NCBI RefSeq assembly: GCF_003144115.1
Contig: NW_020312025.1
Coordinates: 7,461 to 71,460, forward strand
Origin: Tilletiopsis washingtonensis
Lineage: Eukaryota; Basidiomycota; Exobasidiomycetes; Entylomatales
Length of the DNA stretch: 64,000 nt
Direction of reading: 5' to 3'
Shown here: in pieces, positions 1 to 9,947 of the stretch
Layout: every line of letters starts with the position of its first letter
Position numbering within the stretch: the stretch's first letter is position 1
Made by a program: the position numbers and the translations under genes
The notes under the pieces: generated by a model
The model's database searches: none
What the model saw: only the letters and a program-made list of their open reading frames with translations
Told to the model about the DNA's origin: nothing

Positions 1-28
1 CCCCCCCCTCTGCTCACACGCGCCGCAG

Positions 29-894
29 ACACGCGCCCTGCTGCCGGCCCTGCGCGCCACGCCGTACGCCACGCCGTCGCGCGTCATCTGGACCGGCTCC
101 ATCGAGGCGTTTGGGCGCTTCTACAAGCCCGACGACTGGCAGTGCCTCGACCCCAAGCGCTCGCCGCACCCGTACGAGAGCTCCAAGTACCAGTGCGAGC
201 TGGCGGCGCTCGGCCTCGAGGATGCGCTCCGAGGGCCGGTGCGCCTGCCGACCGCGCCGGGCACGCCGACGGGCGACGCCAGCCCGCGCACGGCGCAGGG
301 CATCGAGCCGACGAGCTTCACTGCGCACCCGGGCGTCGTCGCGAGCAGCATCTTCGCCGAGTACCTCAACGTCTTCATGGCGCTCTGCATGAAGTTCGCC
401 TTCTATCTGGTGAGCGCACGCGGCAGCTGCATCCCACCCCGCCCACTGACGCTCCTCAGGCCCGCTGGACGCTCTCGCCGCATCACCCCATCGAGGCGTA
501 CAAGGGCGCCGTCGCCGCGAGCCACGTCGCGCTCGCACCGCTGGCCTCGCTCGACCCCACGCGGCGCTACGGCGCGCGGGCCGACTTCTGGGCCCGCGAG
601 TACGTCGACGCCGGCCGCATGGACGGCTGGGCGCAGCGGCGGGACCGGCAGGCGAGCGAGCAGGAGGGCGAGCATGTCCGCGCCCAGGCGCGCGACCTCA
701 TTGCGCGCCTCGAGGGCGTCGCCGGGCGCGTCTGGGAGGAGGCGCGCGACGGCAGCCTGCCGCCGTTCCGTGAGCTGGGCCCTGCCGGCGACTCCTTCTC
801 CTCGGCGCTGCTGCTGCCCTCGAGCAAGCGCGCCGAGCCTGCCTCGCCCGCCGACGCAGACCGTGACTGGGAGAAGGTCGAGAGCGAGGTGTGA
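29..894 (+). CDS. ERG27: 3-keto sterol reductase, C-terminal part (partial at left edge)
   Basis: Partial gene: the window opens inside an intron whose C-rich tract and cag acceptor end at 28. Exons are 29-409 and 460-891 plus stop (892-894), with a 50-bp phase-0 intron at 410-459. About 271 residues are visible. The first exon carries the short-chain dehydrogenase active-site pattern YESSK inside HPYESSKYQ, preceded by the serine-bearing strand VIWTGSIEAF and followed by HPGVVASSIF, the order seen in Erg27/HSD17B7. Known family role: NADPH-dependent reduction of the C-3 ketone during C-4 demethylation in ergosterol synthesis, at the ER or lipid droplets together with Erg25 and Erg26. The cofactor-binding N-terminus lies outside the window. 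The C-terminal tail after about residue 200 of the visible part is charged and less conserved. Family assignment is fairly firm; the exact paralogue is inferred. Confidence 0.75.
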
Positions 895-2345
895 GCATTG
901 CCTCGGCCCAATGACACCTCTGTTGCCGCTCTTCGTGCGCCTGGACCTCACGCATTGGCAGGTCGCACAACAGTGTGCCGTGACGGCAGAACGGCTCGCG
1001 TGGCGTGCCCTGGCAACGCTGCATGGCGCGTCGCACGCGCCCAGTGATCACTCTTCACTGCAAGTCTGTGCTGGCCATCCCGCAGGCTCTGAAGGCGTGC
1101 GTGCGGCGTTCGCACGCGGCGGCAGGGCGAAAACGCTGCTGCCACGCCGCGCTTGCAGAAAAGACGCACGTACAGCGCGCGTACAACGCGCGGCCCGCCG
1201 TCGATTTGTTACATGCCGCCTTGTCTCGCCTCGCGGCTCGCATGCCAGCTGCCAAGATAGCTGGTCAGAATGGTGCGCATCGCTGTTGCACCCTGTTGCT
1301 AACGCCCCTGTACAGAGCGCACATGGCCGACTCGCGCTCGTCGACTGGTTAACGGAACGGGAAGCGGCGTCAGCAGCACAAAACACGAGCTCGCAGAGAC
1401 TCGAGCGCGCTCCGCCTTGTGTCCCGCTAGCTACGCCTGTGCGTTGACAGCAACGTGCCAGGCCGCCAGCCAACAGCCAGCCAAGCAGGCTCGCGGAGGC
1501 CCAAAACGCTGCCGCTGACGTCTTCGGTATGCCTGCGGCCCTGACAGTGCGGCTGGGTGGCGCGCCTCACGATCAGCTCTCAAGGGTGGCGGCCCAGCCA
1601 TAGACGGCCACATACCTTCCTGTCACAACCACGCGTGATGCATGAGCGATCCTTGATGGCAGACAGGCAGGCCGTCTCCGCAGCGCACTGCCCTGCCGAG
1701 CCGTCAGATGTGTCCGCCGAGATGGGCAGGCTTACAGGCCCCGAGGTCGACCTGGGAGGCTTGTCGGCAGGTCAAGACACCATGAAGCCGCTCAGAGGCC
1801 AGCTGCGTGTCCGCGGAGGGTATGGCCGTGATGCGGACGTCGCGAACTAGTCTCAAGGCGGTCTGCGCACCTTGCGAGGCCAGCAGGATGCGCGCCTGCT
1901 GTTGTAGGCACGCGAGAGAGCGCGCGCGAAGGAGGTGCGCGCCGCGCTCCGCGTGCCGCTGGCCTGCCTAGCGTTTCACGCCCGCCGCGGCGCCGCGCGC
2001 ACCGGCACGCGCGCCGGTGCAGGCGGCGGACACACTGGCGCAGTGCCCGCGCCGCGGCGCCCGGCACGGCAGCAGCGGCGCGGCCTGCACCCTGTCTCCG
2101 CCAACTGGCGCATGCACACCTCGCGTGCCTCTTGCTTGACCTCCACCACTCCGCCTCGCCCTCCTCTTGCTGGCTGATTGGAGCCACCACCTCGGCACCG
2201 CGCGACGCTGCACAACAGTCGGCACCGCGCTTCCTGTCCGCGCAAACGGCTCGCCTGGCAGCTCGCGCTCGCAGGCCACGCAGCGCGGGGTAAGACGCCG
2301 CCAGCAGGCGCCCGACCGGCTCTCTCCGCCCCTCGCCGTCGCACG
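895..2345. other. Intergenic, 1.45 kb, no gene recognised
   Basis: This stretch separates the ERG27 stop from the ABC transporter start. Open frames here are the random kind expected at this GC content: no start with a family-like product, no splice-consistent exon chain and no tRNA-like fold seen. It should hold the ERG27 3' UTR and the transporter promoter, but I see no clear TATA box. Confidence 0.5.
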
Positions 2346-5300
2346 ATGGCGAACCGCACGCTGCGGACGGCCGCTCCGCCGGCGCTGCGTCGCGCAGCGT
2401 CGCAGGTCGCCAGCCTCGCGCCCGGCGGCCTCTTCTCTGGCCCGCTCTCGGACGCGCAGCTCGAGGCCGCGCTCGAGCAGCTCTACGTGCAGAACGCCGA
2501 CGGCTCGCACGACCTCCTCGTGCCGCACCGCGGGCGCATCTCGCGCGTGCCGATCCGTGCGACCCGCCAGGCCGTCTTCGATGCCCACTGGCCGCACTTC
2601 AAGCTCGCGCCGCCCGTCGTCGAGAGCAGCGCCGAGGAGCAGGTCAAGGGCGACGAGCGCCGCCGCGTCGAGGCGCGCAAGGTCCGCGAGGAGGGCGGGC
2701 AGGCCGCTGCGGCCGCCAAGAAGGTGGGCGTCAACAAGGAGTTCTTCCGGCAGCTGCGGTGAGTGCCGTCGCTACCACCCGCCCGCGCAGCAGGACTGAT
2801 GCGCCGGCTGCAGGGCGATCATGCGCATCCTCATCCCAAACGCGCGCGGCAAGGAGGTGTTCCTGCTGATCCTGCACACCGGCTTCCTCGTGCTGCGCAC
2901 GTACCTCTCCGTGCTCGTCGCGCGCCTCGACGGCATGATCGTGCGCGACCTCGTCACTGCCAACGGGCGCGGCTTCCTCCGCGGCCTGGGTCTCTGGTTC
3001 GCCCTGGCGGTGCCGAGCACGTACACGAACAGCATGGTGAGCAGCGCGCCAGCGCGTCGCCCGGGCCATCGCTGAGCCCTGTGCCTATCAAGATCCGCTA
3101 TCTGCAGAGCAAGCTGGCCATCGGCTTCCGCACTCGGCTCACGCGCTACGCGCATGACCTGTACCTGAACAACAAGGCCAACTTCTACCGCGTGCGTCGC
3201 AGACGCTGCCCGGCATGCGGGCGGGGTGCTGACGCGCACTGCAGATCATCAACCTCGATGGGCGGGTGGAGAGCGCCGACCAGTGAGCAACACGTCTCGT
3301 CTCGGCATCGAGCCGCGCAGCTGACCGCGTCCGCAGGTACATCACCACCGACATCGCACGCTTCTGCGAGACCCTCTCTGCGCTGTAGTGAGTGGCGCCT
3401 GCCGCTCGTCCACACACGGCCTACTCACCGTTCGTCACAGCTCGAACATCGCCAAGCCGAGTCTCGACATCATCATCTTCAACGTGCAGCTCTCCAAGGC
3501 CATCGGCGGCCGCGGCCTGTTCGGCCTCTTCTGCAGCTACTATCTCACGGGCAAGGTGCTGCGGGCCGCGGCGCCCGCCTTTGGCAAGCTCGCGGCCATC
3601 GAGGCGAAGCTCGAGGGCGACTTCCGCGGCGCGCACGGGCGCCTCATCACCAACGCCGAGGAGGTGGCCTTCTACAACGGCAGCGCCATCGAAGAGTCGA
3701 TCCTCAACCGCGCCTTCAAGCGCCTCGTCAAGCACGTCGGCAGCATCTACCGCGTCCGCGTCGCGTACTCGATGACGGAGGACTTTGTGCTGAAGTATGC
3801 CTGGTGCGTTGCTGCGCAGACACGGGCCGCGCTTGCATCTCTGACGGCGCGTCGCCAGGTCGGCCGCGGGCTACGGCCTCATCGCCATGCCGTACCTCTT
3901 CCCGGCCGCCGGTGCTGCGGCAGCTGCGAAGACGCAGTCCGCCGATGTCGGAGTGGCAGAGCGGACCGAGGGTAAGCGATGCTGTTGAGCACTGCCCGCT
4001 GCGCCGAGCTGACGCCCTCGCCAGGCTACGTCGGCAGCCGCCGCCTGCTCCTCAGCGTCTCGGACGCCGGCTCGCGGCTCATGGCCTCGTACAAGGACCT
4101 GGCCGAGCTGGCGGGCTTCACCAGCCGCATCTACGTCCTCCTGCAGGTGCTGCACTCCCTCGACCGCGGACAGTACCAAAGCGTGAGTCCGGCGTCGCTT
4201 TGTCGCTGCAACGCCAGCTCACGTGCCCCGCCAGCTGCCGCGCCCTGCGGACCTCGCTCCCGGGCAGCCGTTCTACGACCTCGGCGATGTGAGTGCTCGC
4301 CGGCTGAGCCTGTGGGTCGTCGCCCGCTGACGTCAACATCGCCAGATCCGAGGCACCGTGCGGCACGGCAGCGGCGACGTCGCGCTCACCAAAGTGCCCA
4401 TCGTCGCGCCGGCACCGGGCGTGGAGCGCGGCGGCGAGGAGCTCGTCAAGGAGCTCACGCTGCGCATCCAGCCCGGCATGCACGTGCTCATCTCGGGCCC
4501 GAACGGCGTCGGCAAGACGGCCGTGGCGCGCGTGCTGGCGGAGCTCTGGCCCGCCTTTGACGGCACGCTCGAGCTGCCCGACGCCAAGGACACCATCTTC
4601 CTCCCGCAGCGCGCCTACCTCACCACGGGCTCGCTCAAGGAGCAGATCATCTACCCGCACGCCGTGCCGCAGTGCAGCAAGGTCCGTCGGTCGCGCGCTG
4701 CTTGCCGAGGACCCACTGCTGACCATGTCTACGCCGCGCAGACCGACGACGAGCTCATGGAGATCCTCCAAGCCGTGCACCTGGGCTACGTCGTCGAGCG
4801 CGAGGGCGGCTTTCAGGCACGCAAGACGTGGACGGACGTGCTGTCGGGCGGCGAGCGGCAACGGTCAGCATGCGCCCGGAGCGCGATCGCCGACCTTGGC
4901 TGACACCCTGCCGGCGACAGATTCGCGTTCGCGCGCCTCCTCTACCACCAGCCACGCTTCGGCATCCTCGACGAGACGAGCTCGGCCGTCAGCACGGACG
5001 GTGCGTTGCCGTGGCGCCTCTGCCTCGGCGTCCCGCTCACCCCTGTCTGCAGTCGAGGGTCTGATGTATCAGGCAGCAAAGGAGCGGTGAGTAGCAGCGG
5101 CCGGCCTCCGTAGACGCGACGTGCTGACGCGACCCCCCTCTCAGCGGCATCAGTAGGTTGCGCCGGACGCGAGCAGCTGCGCGCCCCAGCTGACACGCCT
5201 CTCCCTCAGCTCTCATCACCATCTCCCACCGGCCCTCGCTCATGCGCTACCACACGCACCTGCTGCATCTCGGCGGCGAGCAGAACACGTGGCAGCTCGA

Positions 5301-5451
5301 GGAGCTCGGCGGCGACGGCTCGGAGGCGCTCTCGTTCGAGGACGAGATCCGCGAGCTCGAGGCCAACCTCAAGGACGTCGAGCAGTGGCAGGCGCGCGTC
5401 GACGAGATCAAGCGCGAGCTGCAGCCGCAGGCACTGCAGGCGGGCGCCTAG
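2346..5451 (+). CDS. Peroxisomal fatty-acyl ABC half transporter (PXA1/PXA2, ABCD family)
   Basis: Fifteen exons: 2346-2758, 2814-3036, 3093-3191, 3245-3282, 3337-3387, 3441-3803, 3859-3971, 4025-4182, 4235-4288, 4346-4681, 4742-4863, 4921-5000, 5053-5086, 5143-5150, 5210-5451; 777 residues. The N-terminal half is the ABCD membrane domain, including TYLSVLVARLDG, YLQSKLAIGFRTRL, NLDGRVESADQ and the EAA-like motif NAEEVAFYNG near residues 346-355. The C-terminal half is one nucleotide-binding domain: Walker A GPNGVGKT (555-562), signature LSGGERQR (650-657), Walker B plus glutamate in GILDE (about 671-675), then ISHRPSLMRYH. Known role: import of long-chain or very-long-chain acyl-CoA into peroxisomes for beta-oxidation, as a dimer of two half transporters. 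Oddities are the 8-nt exon 14 and valine in place of the usual cysteine of GPNGCGKS. Whether it is the Pxa1 or Pxa2 partner cannot be decided by eye. Confidence 0.9.
5143..5150 (+). other. 8-nt internal micro-exon (exon 14 of the ABC transporter)
   Basis: The eight bases CGGCATCA lie between a ctctcag acceptor and a gtaggt donor. With CG from the previous exon and CT from the next they encode R-G-I-T, giving KERGITLITISHRPS, which matches the conserved ABCD segment before the H-loop. Flanking introns are 56 bp (5087-5142) and 59 bp (5151-5209). Skipping it would shift the frame. Confidence 0.8.
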
Positions 5452-5528
5452 TCGGCAGCGTGCGGGCACGGCCGGCAGCATCTGCTCACCGTCAGCGATC
5501 TGCCGCAATTCGATAGCATTACACCGCG

Positions 5529-8500
5529 CTACGACTGCGTGCCGATGCGCTGCGGCAGCGCGTCCCAGAAGCGGCGCACGCTCTGGTCGCGTGCCGCGGC
5601 CAGCGGCATGCGTCTGAGGGCGGCGCCAGAGAGCTCGGTGCCGGTCGCGGCATCCTGCGTCTCATACGTCCGTGCCGCGGAGAGCTGCGCGAGATGCTCG
5701 ATGCGGCGCTTCGCGCCTCGCAGTCCGTGGTCGTCGGCGGCGTAGCCGGGCTGAGGGGCGGTCGCCGGGTCAGTCATCCGGCTGGAGCGAGCCCGGGCCG
5801 CGCGTACTCACAGGCTTGAGCTCGACGCTCTCGACCACGAGGCTCACGCCGTCGTGCGTGTTGCCCCAGCTGCGGCTCTTGACGCCGGCGCGCTGGCTGC
5901 CCTTGTACGCGATGAGGCGCGGCGCGACCCGCAGCGTGACGGACAGGTCGCAGGTGCGCTCCCGCCCCGCACCGTGCAGTGGAGCCGCACGGCTGGCGGG
6001 GGCGCTGGTGGCGCGCGTGTCGCGCTCGGCCTGCGATGAGGCCGAAGCCGGCAGCGCTGGCCTTGACGGGCTGGACCGCTCGGACGCCTCGTGCATCTGC
6101 TTCCACGTCCAGAGCGCGCGCCCCGGCGGCACCCAGCCCGGCACGTCGTCGACGGGCGGGCCCTCGATCCAGCCGGCGTGGGCGCACATCGCGACGACGT
6201 CGGAGTCGTCCGTGTAGACGTCTGTGCCCCAGAGCTTGCGCCGCACCAGCGCTGCCTGGGTCCAGAACGCCTTGACTGCTGCGGTGGCCTCCTCCTCCGA
6301 CAGGGAGCTGCTTGGCGACGTCGCAGCGGCGGACGGCAGCTTGGTGCGCGCGCCGCGAGGGCGATCAGCGGCGACCATGCGCGCGTGCTCGAGACCTCTC
6401 CAGCCAAGACTCCAGCGGCCCTTGCCGGCGAGAGCGGGACTCGGACCCTCGCTGCCGCGGGCATCGAGCGCATCCTCGCCTCGCAGTCGGAGTCGCTCCG
6501 AAGCCGCGCCCGCCAGCTCCGAGGCAGCCGGCCCGGGCCCGAGCCATTCGCCGCTGATGCGGACCTCGAGCGTGGCGCCGATGTTCTCCGTCAGAATCTC
6601 GCCGGGCAGGAGCGGGTCGATGCTGGCGTCGTACCGCCAGCTGCCCAGGTGGCGAGCCGGGCGAGGTGTGGCGCCCAGATCTCCGCCAGTGCTCGCGTCG
6701 CCTGACGCAGCCCTTGCCTCCTTTCCGACCTCGAGGAGCACGTCCTGGAGCGCGCCATGCTTGAGGGCGGGCGCGTCGGCTCCGCCAGGCGCGCGCGAGG
6801 TCGTTTCGCAGCGCTCGAGGTACTCCCAAACTGCCTCCGAGTCGACGCGCGGTCCGGCGTCAAAGTCCCGCGCAGGCACGCTCTTGTCCTGTGCGTCAGG
6901 CTGGCGAACAGCGACAGAAGGCGGCGCGAGTCCGGGTGCAGGGCCCAGAATCGGCGTGCGTGCTGATGCACTGGCCGAGACGAACTCGGCGCTGTCGTAC
7001 GACTTGCCTGGGGCGCTCGCAGCTGCAGCCCGGACGTAGGCCGCCTGGGCCTGTGCCTGCGCCTGCATGTGCGCCTGTGCTTGCGCCGCCAAAGCGTACT
7101 GCTGCTGCTGCTGCTGCTGCTGATGGTGTTGCTGTGCGGGCTGTTGATGCTGCTGCGGAGGCGCTTGCGACGCCGTGTGCGCCGCGTGTTGCTGCGCGTG
7201 GGATGGCGAGAACATGTGCGCCTGCGTCGCCTGCTGCATTCCTTGAGCCTGAGCATGCGGCAAGTGCGCCTGTTGGGCCAAGCCACCTTCCTGCTCAGCC
7301 TTCAGACGCTTGTTGCCTGCGTTGCTGTTGCTGCTCCCGGCATGGCCGAGCGTCCCGGTGGCAGCAGGGACGCTCGAGCCGGCCTTCTTCTGGCGCGACG
7401 ACGCACCACTGCGCTTGGATCCTGCCAAGGCTGCCGCTGGCGGCGCAGGGAGTGAGCTGGCACCCGCGCGCGAGCCCTGCGAAATGTCGCTGCCGGCGGA
7501 TGACTGCTGGCCCGCGTGCGGCTTGCCCATGGCGGGCGGCGGCTGAAGTGCAGCTGGCCCGAGCGATGCGGAAGAGGAGTCGAGGTACTGCTCTCCCTCC
7601 TGAGCACGGCGATCGAAGAGATGAGCTCGCGCGCCGCCGGCCTGCGGGGCCGCGCGATCGCCGTGATACGGTCCGCCAGACTGTGCCCCATGCGTTGCTG
7701 CCGCTGACGCCGACAAGACCGAGTTTGCAGAGCGCCCGAGGTGCGCCGGAGGCGCTGCTCCGCTGCGAGGATCAAGACGCTGCGCCGCGGATGCACCGCC
7801 ATACATGGCCGCAGCGTCGTCTGCACTGTAGTGACCGGGCCCGTCGGGGCGAGGAGCGGACGTGTCGTACGGCTCGTCGCGCTTCCGCTTCTGAGATGAC
7901 ATCGACGCCGCGGAAGCGGAGTGCTGCCGGTCGAGTGCAGGGCTCGGAGCTCGGCTGTTGCCGGTGCCGGGCGTCTTGCGCCCCGCAGGGAATCTGCCGG
8001 CTGCGCCAGGTCCAGGGACGCCGGGCAGCGGAGCACCTCCGCCAAACGACGGACTGCCAAAGGATGGGATCCGAGAGTCGCCCGAATGCGTGCGCGCGTG
8101 CCCGCCGCCGAAGCGACCCATCTCTTGCGCTCGCCAGGCTGCAGCGTGCTGGGCGGCCTCTTCCGCCAGCGGCCCGCTCCACTTGCGACGCGCCAGATTG
8201 GCAGCAGCCTCGCTGGGCGGCGCTTGCTGCGACACTGGAGGAGTCTTTCCAGACACGAGGTGATGCGCCTGAGAGGCCATCTGGTCCTTGGTCCCGGCGG
8301 CTGACGAGCCGGACGCGGCCGAAGAGTGTGCAGCTGCTGCGCCGCTGTCCTCGTATCGACGCCGACCCTCGGACTCGGCTGCGCGGCTCTCACGGTCGCG
8401 CTCTCGCTCTCGCTCGGCCCGTCGCTCACTGCCGCCGCTGGAGGGGCCCAGGATCGAGCTCATGCTCATCGGATCGCCACGCTGCGGCACGGTCGCTGCG

Positions 8501-9245
8501 TCGCGCAGGTGGGGCGCCCCGCTGGCAGCCGGAGACTCGCTGCGTCGTCGCGACCCCATGCGCCCGGCCGGTCCCGCGCCGGCTTGTGTCGCAGCGTCCC
8601 AAGCTGCGTGGTCGGCGCGCTCGCTTTGCGCAGCCTCGTGCCCGCCGTAGGAGCGCGGCACGTGGTGCAGCGGAGGCGGCGACGAGTGCCCGCCCCGCGA
8701 GGACCAGCTAGGCAAGCGGCCGTGCTGCGGCGCCCAGGCGGGCTTGCCCGAGGCGCCGGCATTGCCGTCCCAGTGCGACGGGCCGCCCCCGCTCGCGGCG
8801 CTCTGAGACGGAGGCAGACGTGGCGCTGTTGCGGGCGCAGAGAGGGGAGCCTGAGGCGGCGCATCCCAAGGCATCGAAGGGCGGTACTGCGCAGGCGGAG
8901 TCCGAGGGCGAGCAGGCGACGAGGGCGAAGCGAACTGTTGGCTAGCGTCTGTGTCGCGAGACGCTGTCAGCGCAGCCCAGAGCAGGTCATGTGCAGGCTG
9001 CGAGAGGCGTGCATCGAGGATGCCGCCTGCAGGCCTCTGCTGCACTGTGTGAACTCACCCCTCCGCGCAGACCCGCGGTGCAGCGCCGGGTCGCCCTCGT
9101 CTCTTCCAGCGGTGCGCGCCCGGAAGTGCGCCTCGCTGGGGTTGGCGCCCATCGCACCGGGCGAGCGGGCAGCGTGCGGATGCGCAGGATAGCCCGCTCC
9201 GTGTGCGGCGCCCGGGCTGCCGCTGGCGGTGCCCTGCGTGTTCAT
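5529..9245 (-). CDS. RXT3: Rxt3-family subunit of the Rpd3L histone deacetylase complex
   Basis: The C-terminus is certain: the final exon is 5529-5750, and the 61-bp intron 5751-5811 joins it in phase 0 to a very large exon starting at 5812. The Rxt3 domain lies at about residues 985-1160, with LWGTDVYTDDSDVVAM, an AGWIEGPP segment and GVSLVVESVELKP. The rest is low-complexity Ser/Ala/Pro/Gln, with a run of eight glutamines encoded at 7099-7122. Known role: accessory subunit of the large Rpd3/Sin3 corepressor in the nucleus. The N-terminus is uncertain. I start at ATG 9245 (Kozak-like gccgccATGa), with a donor at 9058 and a frame-keeping acceptor either at 9027 (32-bp intron, about 1207 aa) or at 8964 (95-bp intron, about 1186 aa). 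An upstream ATG at 9414 with a 7-nt exon and an intron 9332-9407 is also in frame. Confidence 0.72.
7099..7122 (-). repeat. (CTG)8 / polyglutamine codon repeat in RXT3
   Basis: Eight perfect CTG units on the + strand read as CAG on the coding strand and encode eight consecutive Gln. They sit inside a wider Gln/His/Ala-rich segment. This is a slippage-prone site within the disordered part of RXT3. Confidence 0.9.
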
Positions 9246-9947
9246 GGCGGCTGCACTGGCGTTCGGTGCTCCGGCAGCGGTCGAAGAGGCTGCGGCGGGA
9301 GCTGCTCCTGGAGCCGTGCGCGGCGGCGGGCCTGCGGGGATGCCAGAGGGGCGCGTAAGTGGCTGGACAAGCGAGGCGCGGCCGGCAAGCCCCGAGAGTG
9401 CACGCACCGTACATTATGGTAGCCAGCGCTTCGTGGAAGCGTGATGGTCGGCGGCGCGTGCACGACGCAGAGCAGGTGAGAGGCGAAGGTGGTGGTGAGG
9501 AGGAGGGCACGGCTGCCGGGCGCGGATCGTCGCGCGTGTTCCACACGCGCCAGCGGCGGTGACCGTGCGGCCGCCGGCCCGCTGCGCCCACACGGCTCTC
9601 GTGCCGGGGAGCAGCGATGGCGCGTCTGCTGACGCGCGCAGGAGAGCGGCGCGCTTTTTCCGTGCCGGCTGCAGCCGCAGAAGCATCAGCCGGAGCCCGC
9701 AGCAAGAAGCGCAGGCAAAGGCGAATGAGGGGCGCGTGCGTGAGATGGTGCCAGCAAGCACGCCGGCCAGTGCGCGGCGCTGCCTGCCTGCCCTGCATAA
9801 TCCCACAGCGGCGGCCATCGCCAGACCTGCCAGGCGCTCTCAAGCAAGCAGAGCACGACAAGGGTTCATTGCATGGCCGATGCGGCACAGGGTATAGAAT
9901 GCGGGGGAAATGCGGGGCCGGTCAGTGTTCGTGGCGCTCGGTCAGGG
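9246..9947. other. Intergenic, about 0.7 kb (kinase 3' end / RXT3 5' end)
   Basis: Both flanking genes are on the minus strand, so this interval holds the 3' end of the kinase gene upstream and the 5' leader and promoter of RXT3 downstream. A possible tiny first exon of RXT3 (9408-9414) lies here. No other gene was recognised. Confidence 0.4.

Noticed and set aside
895-2345. Possible small genes in the ERG27-transporter gap
   Set aside because: Several open frames exist on both strands, but none has an ATG in good context with family-like sequence, and splice-consistent chains could not be built.
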